Assembly: GCA_964581825.1 (NCBI GenBank)
Contig: CAZORB010000009.1
Coordinates: forward strand, 1 to 49,200
DNA: 49,200 nucleotides
Direction of reading: 5' to 3'
DNA from: SYIM01 sp964581825
Lineage (GTDB): Bacteria > Pseudomonadota > Gammaproteobacteria > Burkholderiales > Burkholderiaceae_E
How positions within the stretch are numbered: position 1 is the first letter of the stretch; each line of letters begins with the position of its first letter. Under the pieces are notes generated by a model that was given only the letters and a program-made list of their open reading frames with translations, searched no databases and was not told the DNA's origin. This document shows positions 1 through 6,837 of this stretch, one piece after another. Made by a program: the position numbers and the translations under genes.

Positions 1-32
1 GCGGCCATCGCAACAGCAGCGCGGGATTTCAT
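1..32 (-). CDS. Start of a truncated gene downstream of guaA
   Basis: Seen: an ATG at 30-32 on the minus strand is preceded at good spacing by GGAGAA and opens a frame reading MKSRAAVAMA to the window edge. It lies 17 bp after the guaA stop, so it may be cotranscribed with guaBA. The ten residues resemble the N-terminus of class III alcohol dehydrogenase (FrmA/AdhC), many of which begin MK-(T/S)-RAAVA. Ten residues are too few to assign a function, so the product is a guess only. Confidence 0.4.
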   Translation of the reverse strand, partial: MKSRAAVAMA

Positions 33-49
33 TCGTCGTTCTCCAAGGG

Positions 50-1633
50 TTATTCCCACTCGATCGTCGCTGGTGGCTTCCCGCTGATGTCATACACCAC
101 GCGATTGATCCCGCGAACTTCGTTGATGATTCGGTTGGACACCCTGCCCAGCAGCTCGTGTGGCAGGTGTGCCCAGTGCGCGGTCATGAAGTCTTGGGTT
201 TGTACCGCGCGCAGCGCGACAACATATTCATAGGTGCGGCCATCGCCCATGACGCCCACCGATTTCACCGGTAGGAACACTGCGAAGGCCTGCGAGGTTT
301 TGTCGTACCAGTTTTGGCCATCGGCAGGATCAATCGTGCTGCGAAGTTCATCAATAAAGATCGCATCTGCACGCCGCAAGAGATCGGCATAGTCAGAGCG
401 AACCTCTCCGAGAATGCGCACGCCGAGACCCGGCCCCGGGAACGGATGGCGGTAGACCATCTCGCGGGGCAGACCCAACGCAACGCCCAGTTCGCGAACC
501 TCATCTTTGAATAATTCGCGTAGCGGCTCCAGCAATTTCAGCTTGAGCGATTCCGGGAGGCCGCCCACATTGTGGTGCGACTTGATGGTGGTGGCCTTTT
601 TACTTTTCGCACCTGCCGATTCGATGACATCTGGATAAATGGTGCCCTGCGCGAGCCAGCGCGCGCGAGCAAGCTTTCCTGCCTCGGTCTGAAATACCTC
701 TACAAACTCTCGACCAATAATTTTGCGTTTGGCCTCCGGGTCGGAAACCCCTGACAGCTGCGACATGAAACGCGACGACGCGTCCACGTGAATAATCTTG
801 AGACCCATGTGTTGCGCAAACGTGCTCATGACCTGATCGGCTTCGCCCAGCCGTAGCAGGCCCGTGTCAACAAACACGCAGGTGAGCTGCTGGCCTATCG
901 CGCGGTGAATCAGTGCTGCGGCCACGCTGGAGTCGACCCCGCCCGATAGTCCGAGGATGACCTCCTCATCACCAACGGCGGCTCGAATCCGTTCGACGGC
1001 CTCGCCGATGTAATCGCCCATCACCCAATCGGGACGGGCGCCGCACAGGTCAAGGACAAAGCGACGCAGAATGGCGGCGCCCTGTACCGTGTGCGTCACC
1101 TCGGGATGAAACTGCAGCGCATAGAGGCCACGCTCTTCATTGGCCATACCCGCAATCGGACAGCTCGATGTGGAGGCCATCAGCTTGAATCCAGGCGGCA
1201 GTTCCACCACTTTGTCACCGTGGCTCATCCAGACCTTCAGGATGCCGTGACCTTCCGGCGTTGAAAAGTCCTGGATGCCGTTGAGCAGTCGCGTGTGACC
1301 GCGCGCCCTGACCTCTGCGTAGCCAAACTCGCGCGTCTGGCCGCTTTCTACGCGGCCGCCAAGCTGCTGCGCCATCGTCTGCATGCCATAACAGATACCC
1401 AGCACGGGCACGCCAAGGTCAAACACCGCCTGCGGCGCCCGATCGGTGGATTCGTGGTGGGCAGACATGTGGCTGCCCGACAGGATGATCCCGCGGGGTG
1501 CGAAGCTGCGAATAAAGTCGTCACCGACGTCGCAGGGATGGATTTCGCAGTAAACATTGGCCTCGCGCACACGCCGAGCGATCAGCTGGGTGACCTGAGA
1601 ACCGAAATCGAGAATGAGAATACGGTCATGCAT
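50..1633 (-). CDS. guaA: GMP synthase (glutamine-hydrolysing)
   Basis: Converts XMP to GMP with ATP and glutamine, the last step of de novo GMP synthesis, in the cytosol. 527 residues, full length. The N-terminal class I glutamine amidotransferase domain shows the nucleophile Cys81 in GICYG and the His-x-Glu of the triad in LQFHPEV. The ATP pyrophosphatase domain has the PP-loop LGLSGGVDSS near residue 230, and the dimerisation domain ends in the usual PPATIEWE. I chose the ATG at 1633 (MHDRILILDFGSQ) because family members start there. A GTG four codons upstream would overlap the guaB stop as GTGA and is a fair alternative. It lies directly after guaB and is probably cotranscribed with it. 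Confidence 0.97.
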   Translation of the reverse strand: MHDRILILDFGSQVTQLIARRVREANVYCEIHPCDVGDDFIRSFAPRGIILSGSHMSAHHESTDRAPQAVFDLGVPVLGICYGMQTMAQQLGGRVESGQTREFGYAEVRARGHTRLLNGIQDFSTPEGHGILKVWMSHGDKVVELPPGFKLMASTSSCPIAGMANEERGLYALQFHPEVTHTVQGAAILRRFVLDLCGARPDWVMGDYIGEAVERIRAAVGDEEVILGLSGGVDSSVAAALIHRAIGQQLTCVFVDTGLLRLGEADQVMSTFAQHMGLKIIHVDASSRFMSQLSGVSDPEAKRKIIGREFVEVFQTEAGKLARARWLAQGTIYPDVIESAGAKSKKATTIKSHHNVGGLPESLKLKLLEPLRELFKDEVRELGVALGLPREMVYRHPFPGPGLGVRILGEVRSDYADLLRRADAIFIDELRSTIDPADGQNWYDKTSQAFAVFLPVKSVGVMGDGRTYEYVVALRAVQTQDFMTAHWAHLPHELLGRVSNRIINEVRGINRVVYDISGKPPATIEWE

Positions 1634-1641
1634 GAGCGGAG

Positions 1642-3102
1642 TCACTCAACCTGGTAGTTAGGCGCTTCTTTGGTGATCTGCACGTCGTGCACATGCGACT
1701 CACGCATGCCCGCCGAACTGATCTCAACGAACTGCGGTCGCTGCCGCATGTCTTCGATGGTCGCGCAGCCGCAATAGCCCATGCTGGCGCGCAGCCCACC
1801 GCACATCTGGTAAAGGATGGTGCCGACCGGCCCTTTGTAGGGCACACGACCTTCGATGCCCTCGGGAACCAGCTTGTCCGCATTGGAGGCCGGGTCCTGA
1901 AAGTACCGATCGGCGGCCCCCTCTGCCATGGCACCAAGCGAGCCCATGCCTCGATAGCTCTTGTAGGAACGCCCCTGGTAGAGGATGACCTCGCCCGGCG
2001 CTTCTTCGGTGCCTGCGAAAACCGAGCCCATCATGACCGTCCAGGCTCCAGCGGCAATGGCCTTAGCAACATCGCCTGAGTAACGAACCCCACCATCTGC
2101 AATCAATGGGACGCCAGTGCCTTCCAGCGCAGCCGCCACATCGCTGATGGCGCTGATCTGTGGGACCCCAACCCCGGCCACGATACGCGTGGTGCAGATG
2201 GATCCGGGTCCGATACCAACCTTCACACCGTCGGCACCCGCATCCAGCAGCGCGCGCGCCGCGTCACCGGTGGCGATATTGCCCCCTATTACCTGCAGCG
2301 CAGGATAGGCGCGCTTGATGGCGCCCACACGGTCCAGCACGCCTCGGGTGTGTCCGTGCGCGGTATCGACCACAATCGCGTCAACTCCAGCGCGAACGAG
2401 CAGCGCCACCCGCTCCTCAACATCGCCCCCAACGCCGACCGCTGCGGCGACCCGGAGCTTGCCCTGCGCGTCCTTGCTGGCGTGGGGATGCTCCGTAGCC
2501 TTGAGAATGTCTTTGACGGTGATGAGGCCCTTCAGTTCGAAGTTGTCGCCAATCACGAGCACACGCTCAAGGCGGTGCTGGTGCATGAGGCGCTGCGCCT
2601 CATCGAGCGTTGCGCCTTCCTGCACGGTAACAAGGCGATCGCGCGGTGTCATGATGTTTCGCACGGGCTCATCAAGCCGGGTTTCGAAGCGCAAATCGCG
2701 GTTGGTGACAATGCCGACAACCTGCCCATCGCGCACAACGGGTAGCCCGGAAATCCGATGGTGCTGGGTGAGCTTGATGACGTCGAGCACCTTCATGTCG
2801 GGGTCAATCGTGATGGGATCCGACAACACCCCCGTTTCGTAGCGCTTCACCCGCGATACTTCTTCCGCCTGACGGGCTGGCGAGAGGTTCTTGTGCACGA
2901 CGCCGATGCCGCCTTCCTGGGCAATTGCGATCGCCAGGCGGGACTCGGTAACGGTATCCATCGCCGCGGATACCAACGGGATGTTAAGTGTGATGTCGCG
3001 ACTGAAACGGGTCCGCAACGAAGTGTCGCGAGGAAGGATGTCCGAAAACGCTGGAACGAGCAGGACGTCATCAAACGTCAGCGCCTTCTTGACCAATCGC
3101 AT
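1642..3102 (-). CDS. guaB: IMP dehydrogenase
   Basis: Oxidises IMP to XMP with NAD+, the rate-limiting step towards GMP. 486 residues, the usual bacterial length. The (beta/alpha)8 barrel begins RLVKKALTFDDVLLVP, two CBS domains are inserted at about 93-205, and the catalytic loop GPGSICTTRIVAGVGVP carries the nucleophile Cys303. The flap with YRGMGSLGAM and the C-terminal residues are present. The ATG at 3102 has a GAGG ribosome site eight bases upstream. An in-frame extension to 3120 would add six residues not found in the family. A perfect TATAAT lies 25 bp upstream, so guaBA probably starts its own transcript here. Confidence 0.97.
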   Translation of the reverse strand: MRLVKKALTFDDVLLVPAFSDILPRDTSLRTRFSRDITLNIPLVSAAMDTVTESRLAIAIAQEGGIGVVHKNLSPARQAEEVSRVKRYETGVLSDPITIDPDMKVLDVIKLTQHHRISGLPVVRDGQVVGIVTNRDLRFETRLDEPVRNIMTPRDRLVTVQEGATLDEAQRLMHQHRLERVLVIGDNFELKGLITVKDILKATEHPHASKDAQGKLRVAAAVGVGGDVEERVALLVRAGVDAIVVDTAHGHTRGVLDRVGAIKRAYPALQVIGGNIATGDAARALLDAGADGVKVGIGPGSICTTRIVAGVGVPQISAISDVAAALEGTGVPLIADGGVRYSGDVAKAIAAGAWTVMMGSVFAGTEEAPGEVILYQGRSYKSYRGMGSLGAMAEGAADRYFQDPASNADKLVPEGIEGRVPYKGPVGTILYQMCGGLRASMGYCGCATIEDMRQRPQFVEISSAGMRESHVHDVQITKEAPNYQVE

Positions 3103-3126
3103 GGCAGCCTCACCGGGCAAAAGGCA

Positions 3127-3132
3127 ATTATA
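3127..3132 (-). promoter_or_regulatory. Putative -10 element of the guaBA promoter
   Basis: On the minus strand TATAAT lies 24 bases before the guaB start in the 65-bp gap after rnfH. I see no good TTGACA-like -35 at 16-18 bp spacing, so the assignment rests on the perfect -10 and its position. The predicted 5' leader would be only about 15-20 nt, with no room for a riboswitch. Confidence 0.45.
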
Positions 3133-3167
3133 CCGGCGACGCCACTACCGCCCTTTCGCGCAAGGCT

Positions 3168-3527
3168 TCAGCGGCGCTGCCAGCGAACATCGCCGCGTCG
3201 GCGTCGTTGCACCTCAGCACGCCGGGCCCTGGACTCTTTTGGGTCCGCAAGCAACGGACCGAGTAACTCCACTCGGTCACCGCCATGCAGCACGCTGGTT
3301 GGCGTTGCGTGCTCACCAAATATTGCAACCGACAGCACGCCTGCTGAGAGTTGATCGGACAAATCGTTGCGAGCGAGCGCTGAAATCGCAGCGGAAACCG
3401 TGGCCCCGGCGGGGAGTTCGACTCGCTGACACATCACGCCGGGCTGGCCGCCCCTCATGCGCTCAACCCAGACGATCTCAATCAGCATTCGCTGCGACCT
3501 CATCAGTGAATCGGGCGGATCGATCAT
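3168..3527 (-). CDS. rnfH: RnfH family protein (UPF0125)
   Basis: A small beta-grasp, ubiquitin-like protein of unknown molecular role, usually found next to ratA and smpB. 119 residues. The recognisable core runs from about residue 14 (MLIEIVWV) through VELPAGATVSAAI and VAIFGEHATPTSVLHGGDRVELLGPL, with the DPKE(S)RRxRA signature near residue 95. It ends in a very basic tail (RRRRGDVRWQRR). The ATG at 3527 overlaps the ratA stop as ATGA, which points to translational coupling, although the family core starts later. The name rnfH comes from proximity to rnf genes in other species. No rnf genes are here. Confidence 0.85.
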   Translation of the reverse strand: MIDPPDSLMRSQRMLIEIVWVERMRGGQPGVMCQRVELPAGATVSAAISALARNDLSDQLSAGVLSVAIFGEHATPTSVLHGGDRVELLGPLLADPKESRARRAEVQRRRRGDVRWQRR

Positions 3528-3961
3528 GATTGAGCATCAAGCTGGTCGGCCCGCTCAACGAACGCGTCAACCATCGTGGCTGCGATGTGATCGAACACTG
3601 GCGCAAGAGCTTTGCCCAGCAAACCGCCGCCGAACTGATATTCGAGCGATAATTCAACCCGGCAGGCGTCGTCTCGCAACCGAATGAAGCTCCATGTCCC
3701 GTGCAACGCTTTGAACGGGCCACGTGACAACTCCATCGTGATCGAATCCGGCTGATGATGACGATTGATGGTTGAAAATGACTGGCGAATTCCACGAAAA
3801 GCAATCTCAACGGTTGCAAGGTTTGATCCGTCCGCCTGCCTGACCACTGACGCGCCGCCGCACCAGGGTAAAAATGACGGATAGTCTTCAACCCGCGCAA
3901 CCAGGTCGAACATGCGTTCGCGAGGATGCGCCAGCAGTACCGATTTCCTGACGACAGCCAT
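3524..3961 (-). CDS. ratA: RatA/Coq10-type START-domain protein
   Basis: A 145-residue single-domain SRPBCC (START-like) protein of the polyketide-cyclase/Coq10 family. In E. coli RatA is reported to bind 50S subunits and block 70S formation, while eukaryotic homologues (Coq10) bind ubiquinone. The function here is not proven. Visible family features are the opening VVRKSVLLAHP, the segment DLVARVEDYPSFLPWCGGA and the C-terminal helix VFDHIAATMVDAFVERA. I use the ATG at 3961. A TTG two codons upstream is also in frame. The gene is divergent from smpB with 42 bp between starts, and rnfH overlaps its end, the standard ratA-rnfH arrangement. Confidence 0.9.
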   Translation of the reverse strand: MAVVRKSVLLAHPRERMFDLVARVEDYPSFLPWCGGASVVRQADGSNLATVEIAFRGIRQSFSTINRHHQPDSITMELSRGPFKALHGTWSFIRLRDDACRVELSLEYQFGGGLLGKALAPVFDHIAATMVDAFVERADQLDAQS

Positions 3962-4003
3962 TGTCAACAGCCACCCAGTTATCGAAAGAGTCGCGATTTT
4001 GTC

Positions 4004-4465
4004 ATGAGCATCATCCAGAACAAAAAGGCCCTACACGACTATTCGATCGAAGAGCGATTCGAGGCCGGATTGGCCCTTGAAGGCTGGGAGGTCAAGGCCA
4101 TTCGCGCTGGGCGCGCCCAAATCAAGGAGGCCTACGTCATCTTGCGGCAGGCCGAACTGTTCATGATCGGCGCCCACATCACCGCGTTACCCGAAGCCTC
4201 AACCCATATCCACCCAGACCCAGTTCGCACCCGAAAGCTTCTGATGCGGGCCGAGGAAATACGCAAGCTGATCGGCAAGGTCGAGCGGGCGGGGTACACA
4301 CTGGTACCGCTGGACCTGCATTACACGCGCGGCAGGGTCAAACTTGCGCTCGGGCTTGCAAAAGGTAAGCGCCAGCACGATAAACGCGATGCCGAGCGTG
4401 ATCGGGATTGGCAGCGTGAACGTGCGCAGTTGATGAAACAGAACAACCGACGCAAAGATGGTTAG
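4004..4465 (+). CDS. smpB: SsrA-binding protein SmpB
   Basis: Binds tmRNA and delivers it to stalled ribosomes in trans-translation. 153 residues, normal length. The OB-fold core begins IIQNKKALHDYSIEERFEAG and contains GWEVKAIRAGRAQIKEAYV. The C-terminal tail (KGKRQHDKRDAERDRDW) is rich in Lys and Arg, as needed for entry into the mRNA channel. The ATG at 4004 matches family starts; an in-frame stretch from 3926 overlaps ratA and is not conserved. No tmRNA gene is in the window. It stands alone on the plus strand between two minus-strand groups and converges on the exonuclease gene at 4478. Confidence 0.97.
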   Translation: MSIIQNKKALHDYSIEERFEAGLALEGWEVKAIRAGRAQIKEAYVILRQAELFMIGAHITALPEASTHIHPDPVRTRKLLMRAEEIRKLIGKVERAGYTLVPLDLHYTRGRVKLALGLAKGKRQHDKRDAERDRDWQRERAQLMKQNNRRKDG

Positions 4466-4477
4466 CAGTGCGGCAAC

Positions 4478-5134
4478 CTAGCGCCGATTTGATGGCGCCA
4501 CCCACCGCGCGGAGCGCGAGAGTCTCTTAAGCGCCTTAAAGTTACGTTCGGACGGCTTGGTGCGCGCGAGTAGCCATTGAAAGAGCATCGCGGTGGCCAG
4601 CGCGTCGCTTACCGCTGAATGGCGTTCAGCGACCGTGATCTCAACCAGCGCCAGCCAATCATCGAGTGAGCGCGCGTCGACGGCTGGATGCAGCGCGGGC
4701 GCGAGCTCGGCCAGATCCAGCCAGCGTTGCGGAACCGTCCAGCCGGCGGCCCGGATCGCTTTGGATAGAAACGCCTGATCAAAGGATAGGTGATAGCCCA
4801 CAAGGGGCGAGTTACCAACAAAGGCGACAAACCGCTCGCAGGCAGTTGACGCAGGCTCGCCAGCGGCCTGCTGCTGTGCACCGATCCGGTGAACCAGAAT
4901 ATTTGCCCGATCGGAAATGGCGGGCGGCCTAACCACCGCCTCAAAGCTGTCACCTGGATCGATTCCTTCCTGTCGCAGGGCTACCGCTCCAATCGCAAGC
5001 AAAGAATCTGTTTGGGCATCTAAGCCAGTGGTTTCCACATCTACAACCACCCAGCGAGATTCGGGTTGCTCAGATCCGGACCCGGGCACCAACCCCGAAA
5101 CCGACTGCCAGATGTTGCGCAGAAACACGCTCAC
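4478..5134 (-). CDS. DnaQ-like 3'-5' exonuclease
   Basis: A 218-residue DEDDh-type exonuclease of the DNA polymerase III epsilon family, without polymerase or other added domains. Motif I is VVVDVETTGLD (Asp32, Glu34), motif II lies in VGYHLSFDQAFL, and motif III is HSAVSDALATAML with the His and Asp expected for metal-dependent hydrolysis. The polymerase-binding tail of true DnaQ is not evident, so this is probably an accessory nuclease with unknown DNA or RNA substrate. The GTG at 5134 overlaps the stop of the DUF294 gene as GTGA, so the two are translationally coupled. Confidence 0.85.
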   Translation of the reverse strand: MSVFLRNIWQSVSGLVPGSGSEQPESRWVVVDVETTGLDAQTDSLLAIGAVALRQEGIDPGDSFEAVVRPPAISDRANILVHRIGAQQQAAGEPASTACERFVAFVGNSPLVGYHLSFDQAFLSKAIRAAGWTVPQRWLDLAELAPALHPAVDARSLDDWLALVEITVAERHSAVSDALATAMLFQWLLARTKPSERNFKALKRLSRSARWVAPSNRR

Positions 5135-6816
5135 GGGTAGTCCAGCGCAAGGCGTTGCTGCGCTTTGCGGACCTGACGCAGTGACTCAATCAGGATCCGC
5201 CGGTCAAGCGGCGACAGTGCGTCAAGTTCAATGCGGTTGGGGTTGTCCGCGGCGCCCGGTGTGCGGCTACCGATGTGTTGCGCCCGAAGCCGAAGTGCCT
5301 GAAGGAAGTTGAACGCATCGATCCAATTCCGACCATCTGCTTGGTTGACAATGGCTTTAGAGATGAGTGCTTCGAATCGCGCAGCAGTGCTTGATTCGGT
5401 GATGCCATGAGCCAGGCAGAGCAGGCGCGCAACATCGACCAGCGGCATGGTNNNNNNNNNNNNNNNNNNNNNNNNNNNNNNNNNNNNNNNNNNNNNNNNN
5501 NNNNNNNNNNNNNNNNNNNNNNNNNNNNNNNNNNNNNNNNNNNNNNNNNNNGCCATGATGCCGCCTTTGCAAAGCGGATACCCACATTGATCGAGCCAGC
5601 TGTTAACCGCCTTGCCCAGTTGGAGCAGTTGGGTTCGCAGCGTGCTGTCGGCTGAGTCATCGAAAACGATGCCGTTATCCTGGTCTGTGGCAATGGTTTG
5701 CTCTTCCCGCCCCTCGCTACCAAACGCGATCCAGCAGAAATCAGTCATCCTGATTGAAGCCGTCTGCGCAAGCAGCTCGACAAGACGCTGAGTCAGCAGG
5801 TCATTCATCTTGCTGATGAGACGCGTCAGATGATCGGCTGCGACGCCCTGCGCCACCAGCGAGCGCGACCATTCGCGAATCTCACCTGCGACGCTTACCA
5901 GTTGCCCCGGTTCGCGCGCCTGTGTGATCGAATCACTCAACTGCCGTAAATTGCGCCGCTGCAGCGCAAACAAATCACGCTCGGTGACCATGCCCACCAC
6001 AGCGTCACCCTCAACGATGGGCACGTGGCGGATCGTCTGATCGGCCATGAGGATCATGGCATCCGCCACCGTCGCGCTGGTGGGCAACGTTGATACCGGA
6101 TGACTCATCACAGAAGAAATCGGCGTACTTAACGGCAAACCTGGGAGGACAATTCGACCGATCACATCCTGCCGAGTAAAGATGCCAAGCGGTCGCGCTT
6201 CTGGAGGGCTCAATATCAGCATCGCACCCACCCCCTCGCGCTCCATCACGGCCAAAGCTTCGGCAAGCGGGGTCTCCGGCGCACAGCCGATGGGGGAGCG
6301 TCCGAGCAGGGTGCGAAGCGGCTGGCTCATTAAGCGCCACTGCGCGTTCTGCGCTGCGTAACGCGCCTGAACGACCTGCATCGACAACTCCATGAGTGCC
6401 GACATTCGCCGGTTGCAGTAATCTGAAAATTCGGCGCTGCGGGCCAGCAATGCATCGAAATGTTCGCGGGCCAGCAACCAGCAGAACAGATCCGAGCTTG
6501 CGACATAGCGAGTGCTCGGCGGGCGCGAGCCCATCAGGGCTGCGATCGGGAAAAAATCACCCGGGCCAAGCGCCAGGGGCGGCGCCACGGCACCGCCTGC
6601 CCGGTCGGGCATGATTCCTTCGACGGCGCCCTGTCGCACAACGAAACAGCCGGGCGAGAGTTCCGTGCCGGGTTCGAGAACTACTTCACCCGCGGCAAAG
6701 TACTGCAGCCGGGCGCGGCTGGCGACATATTCGACATCTGCGCCCGACATTTCTGAAAATGGCGCATGCGCACGCAGCGCTGCGATATTTTCACGGATCA
6801 GTGCACTCGCCGGCAT
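5131..6816 (-). CDS. cNMP-binding/CBS/DUF294 nucleotidyltransferase-like protein, interrupted by an assembly gap
   Basis: A putative signalling protein. In order: a cyclic-nucleotide-binding-like domain (about 15-130), two CBS domains (about 175-225 and 235-290), a DUF294 nucleotidyltransferase-like domain with GSEGREEQTIATDQD at about 366-380, and the C-terminal DUF294_C domain beginning TMPLVDVARLLCLAHG. CBS domains normally bind adenine nucleotides; the enzymatic activity of this family is unproven. The 100-N gap at 5452-5551 falls between KGGIM and TMPLVD. Relatives have roughly 85-90 residues there, so the 34 unknown residues shown are too few. The reading frame stays open on both sides. 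The gene lies 21 bp after ppsA and overlaps the exonuclease gene. Confidence 0.85.
   Translation of the reverse strand: MPASALIRENIAALRAHAPFSEMSGADVEYVASRARLQYFAAGEVVLEPGTELSPGCFVVRQGAVEGIMPDRAGGAVAPPLALGPGDFFPIAALMGSRPPSTRYVASSDLFCWLLAREHFDALLARSAEFSDYCNRRMSALMELSMQVVQARYAAQNAQWRLMSQPLRTLLGRSPIGCAPETPLAEALAVMEREGVGAMLILSPPEARPLGIFTRQDVIGRIVLPGLPLSTPISSVMSHPVSTLPTSATVADAMILMADQTIRHVPIVEGDAVVGMVTERDLFALQRRNLRQLSDSITQAREPGQLVSVAGEIREWSRSLVAQGVAADHLTRLISKMNDLLTQRLVELLAQTASIRMTDFCWIAFGSEGREEQTIATDQDNGIVFDDSADSTLRTQLLQLGKAVNSWLDQCGYPLCKGGIMXXXXXXXXXXXXXXXXXXXXXXXXXXXXXXXXXXTMPLVDVARLLCLAHGITESSTAARFEALISKAIVNQADGRNWIDAFNFLQALRLRAQHIGSRTPGAADNPNRIELDALSPLDRRILIESLRQVRKAQQRLALDYP
5452..5551. other. 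100-N assembly gap
   Basis: Exactly 100 undetermined bases, the conventional placeholder for a scaffold gap of unknown length. The flanks belong to the same reading frame of one gene. Comparison with my knowledge of the DUF294 family suggests the real missing piece is nearer 250-270 bp. Confidence 0.95.
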
Positions 6817-6837
6817 ACCGATCCCCCGACCATGTTT

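Noticed and set aside
1295..1657. A 120-codon open frame on the plus strand opposite guaA
   Set aside because: Low-complexity shadow of a GC-rich gene; no family resemblance, and guaA is complete on the other strand.
3168..3961. RatA-RnfH (RatAB) as a toxin-antitoxin system
   Set aside because: The old annotation exists, but both are conserved housekeeping genes next to smpB and RnfH does not resemble an antitoxin; no addiction-module features are seen.
4466..4477. A terminator between smpB and the convergent exonuclease gene
   Set aside because: The gap is 12 bp and holds no inverted repeat.
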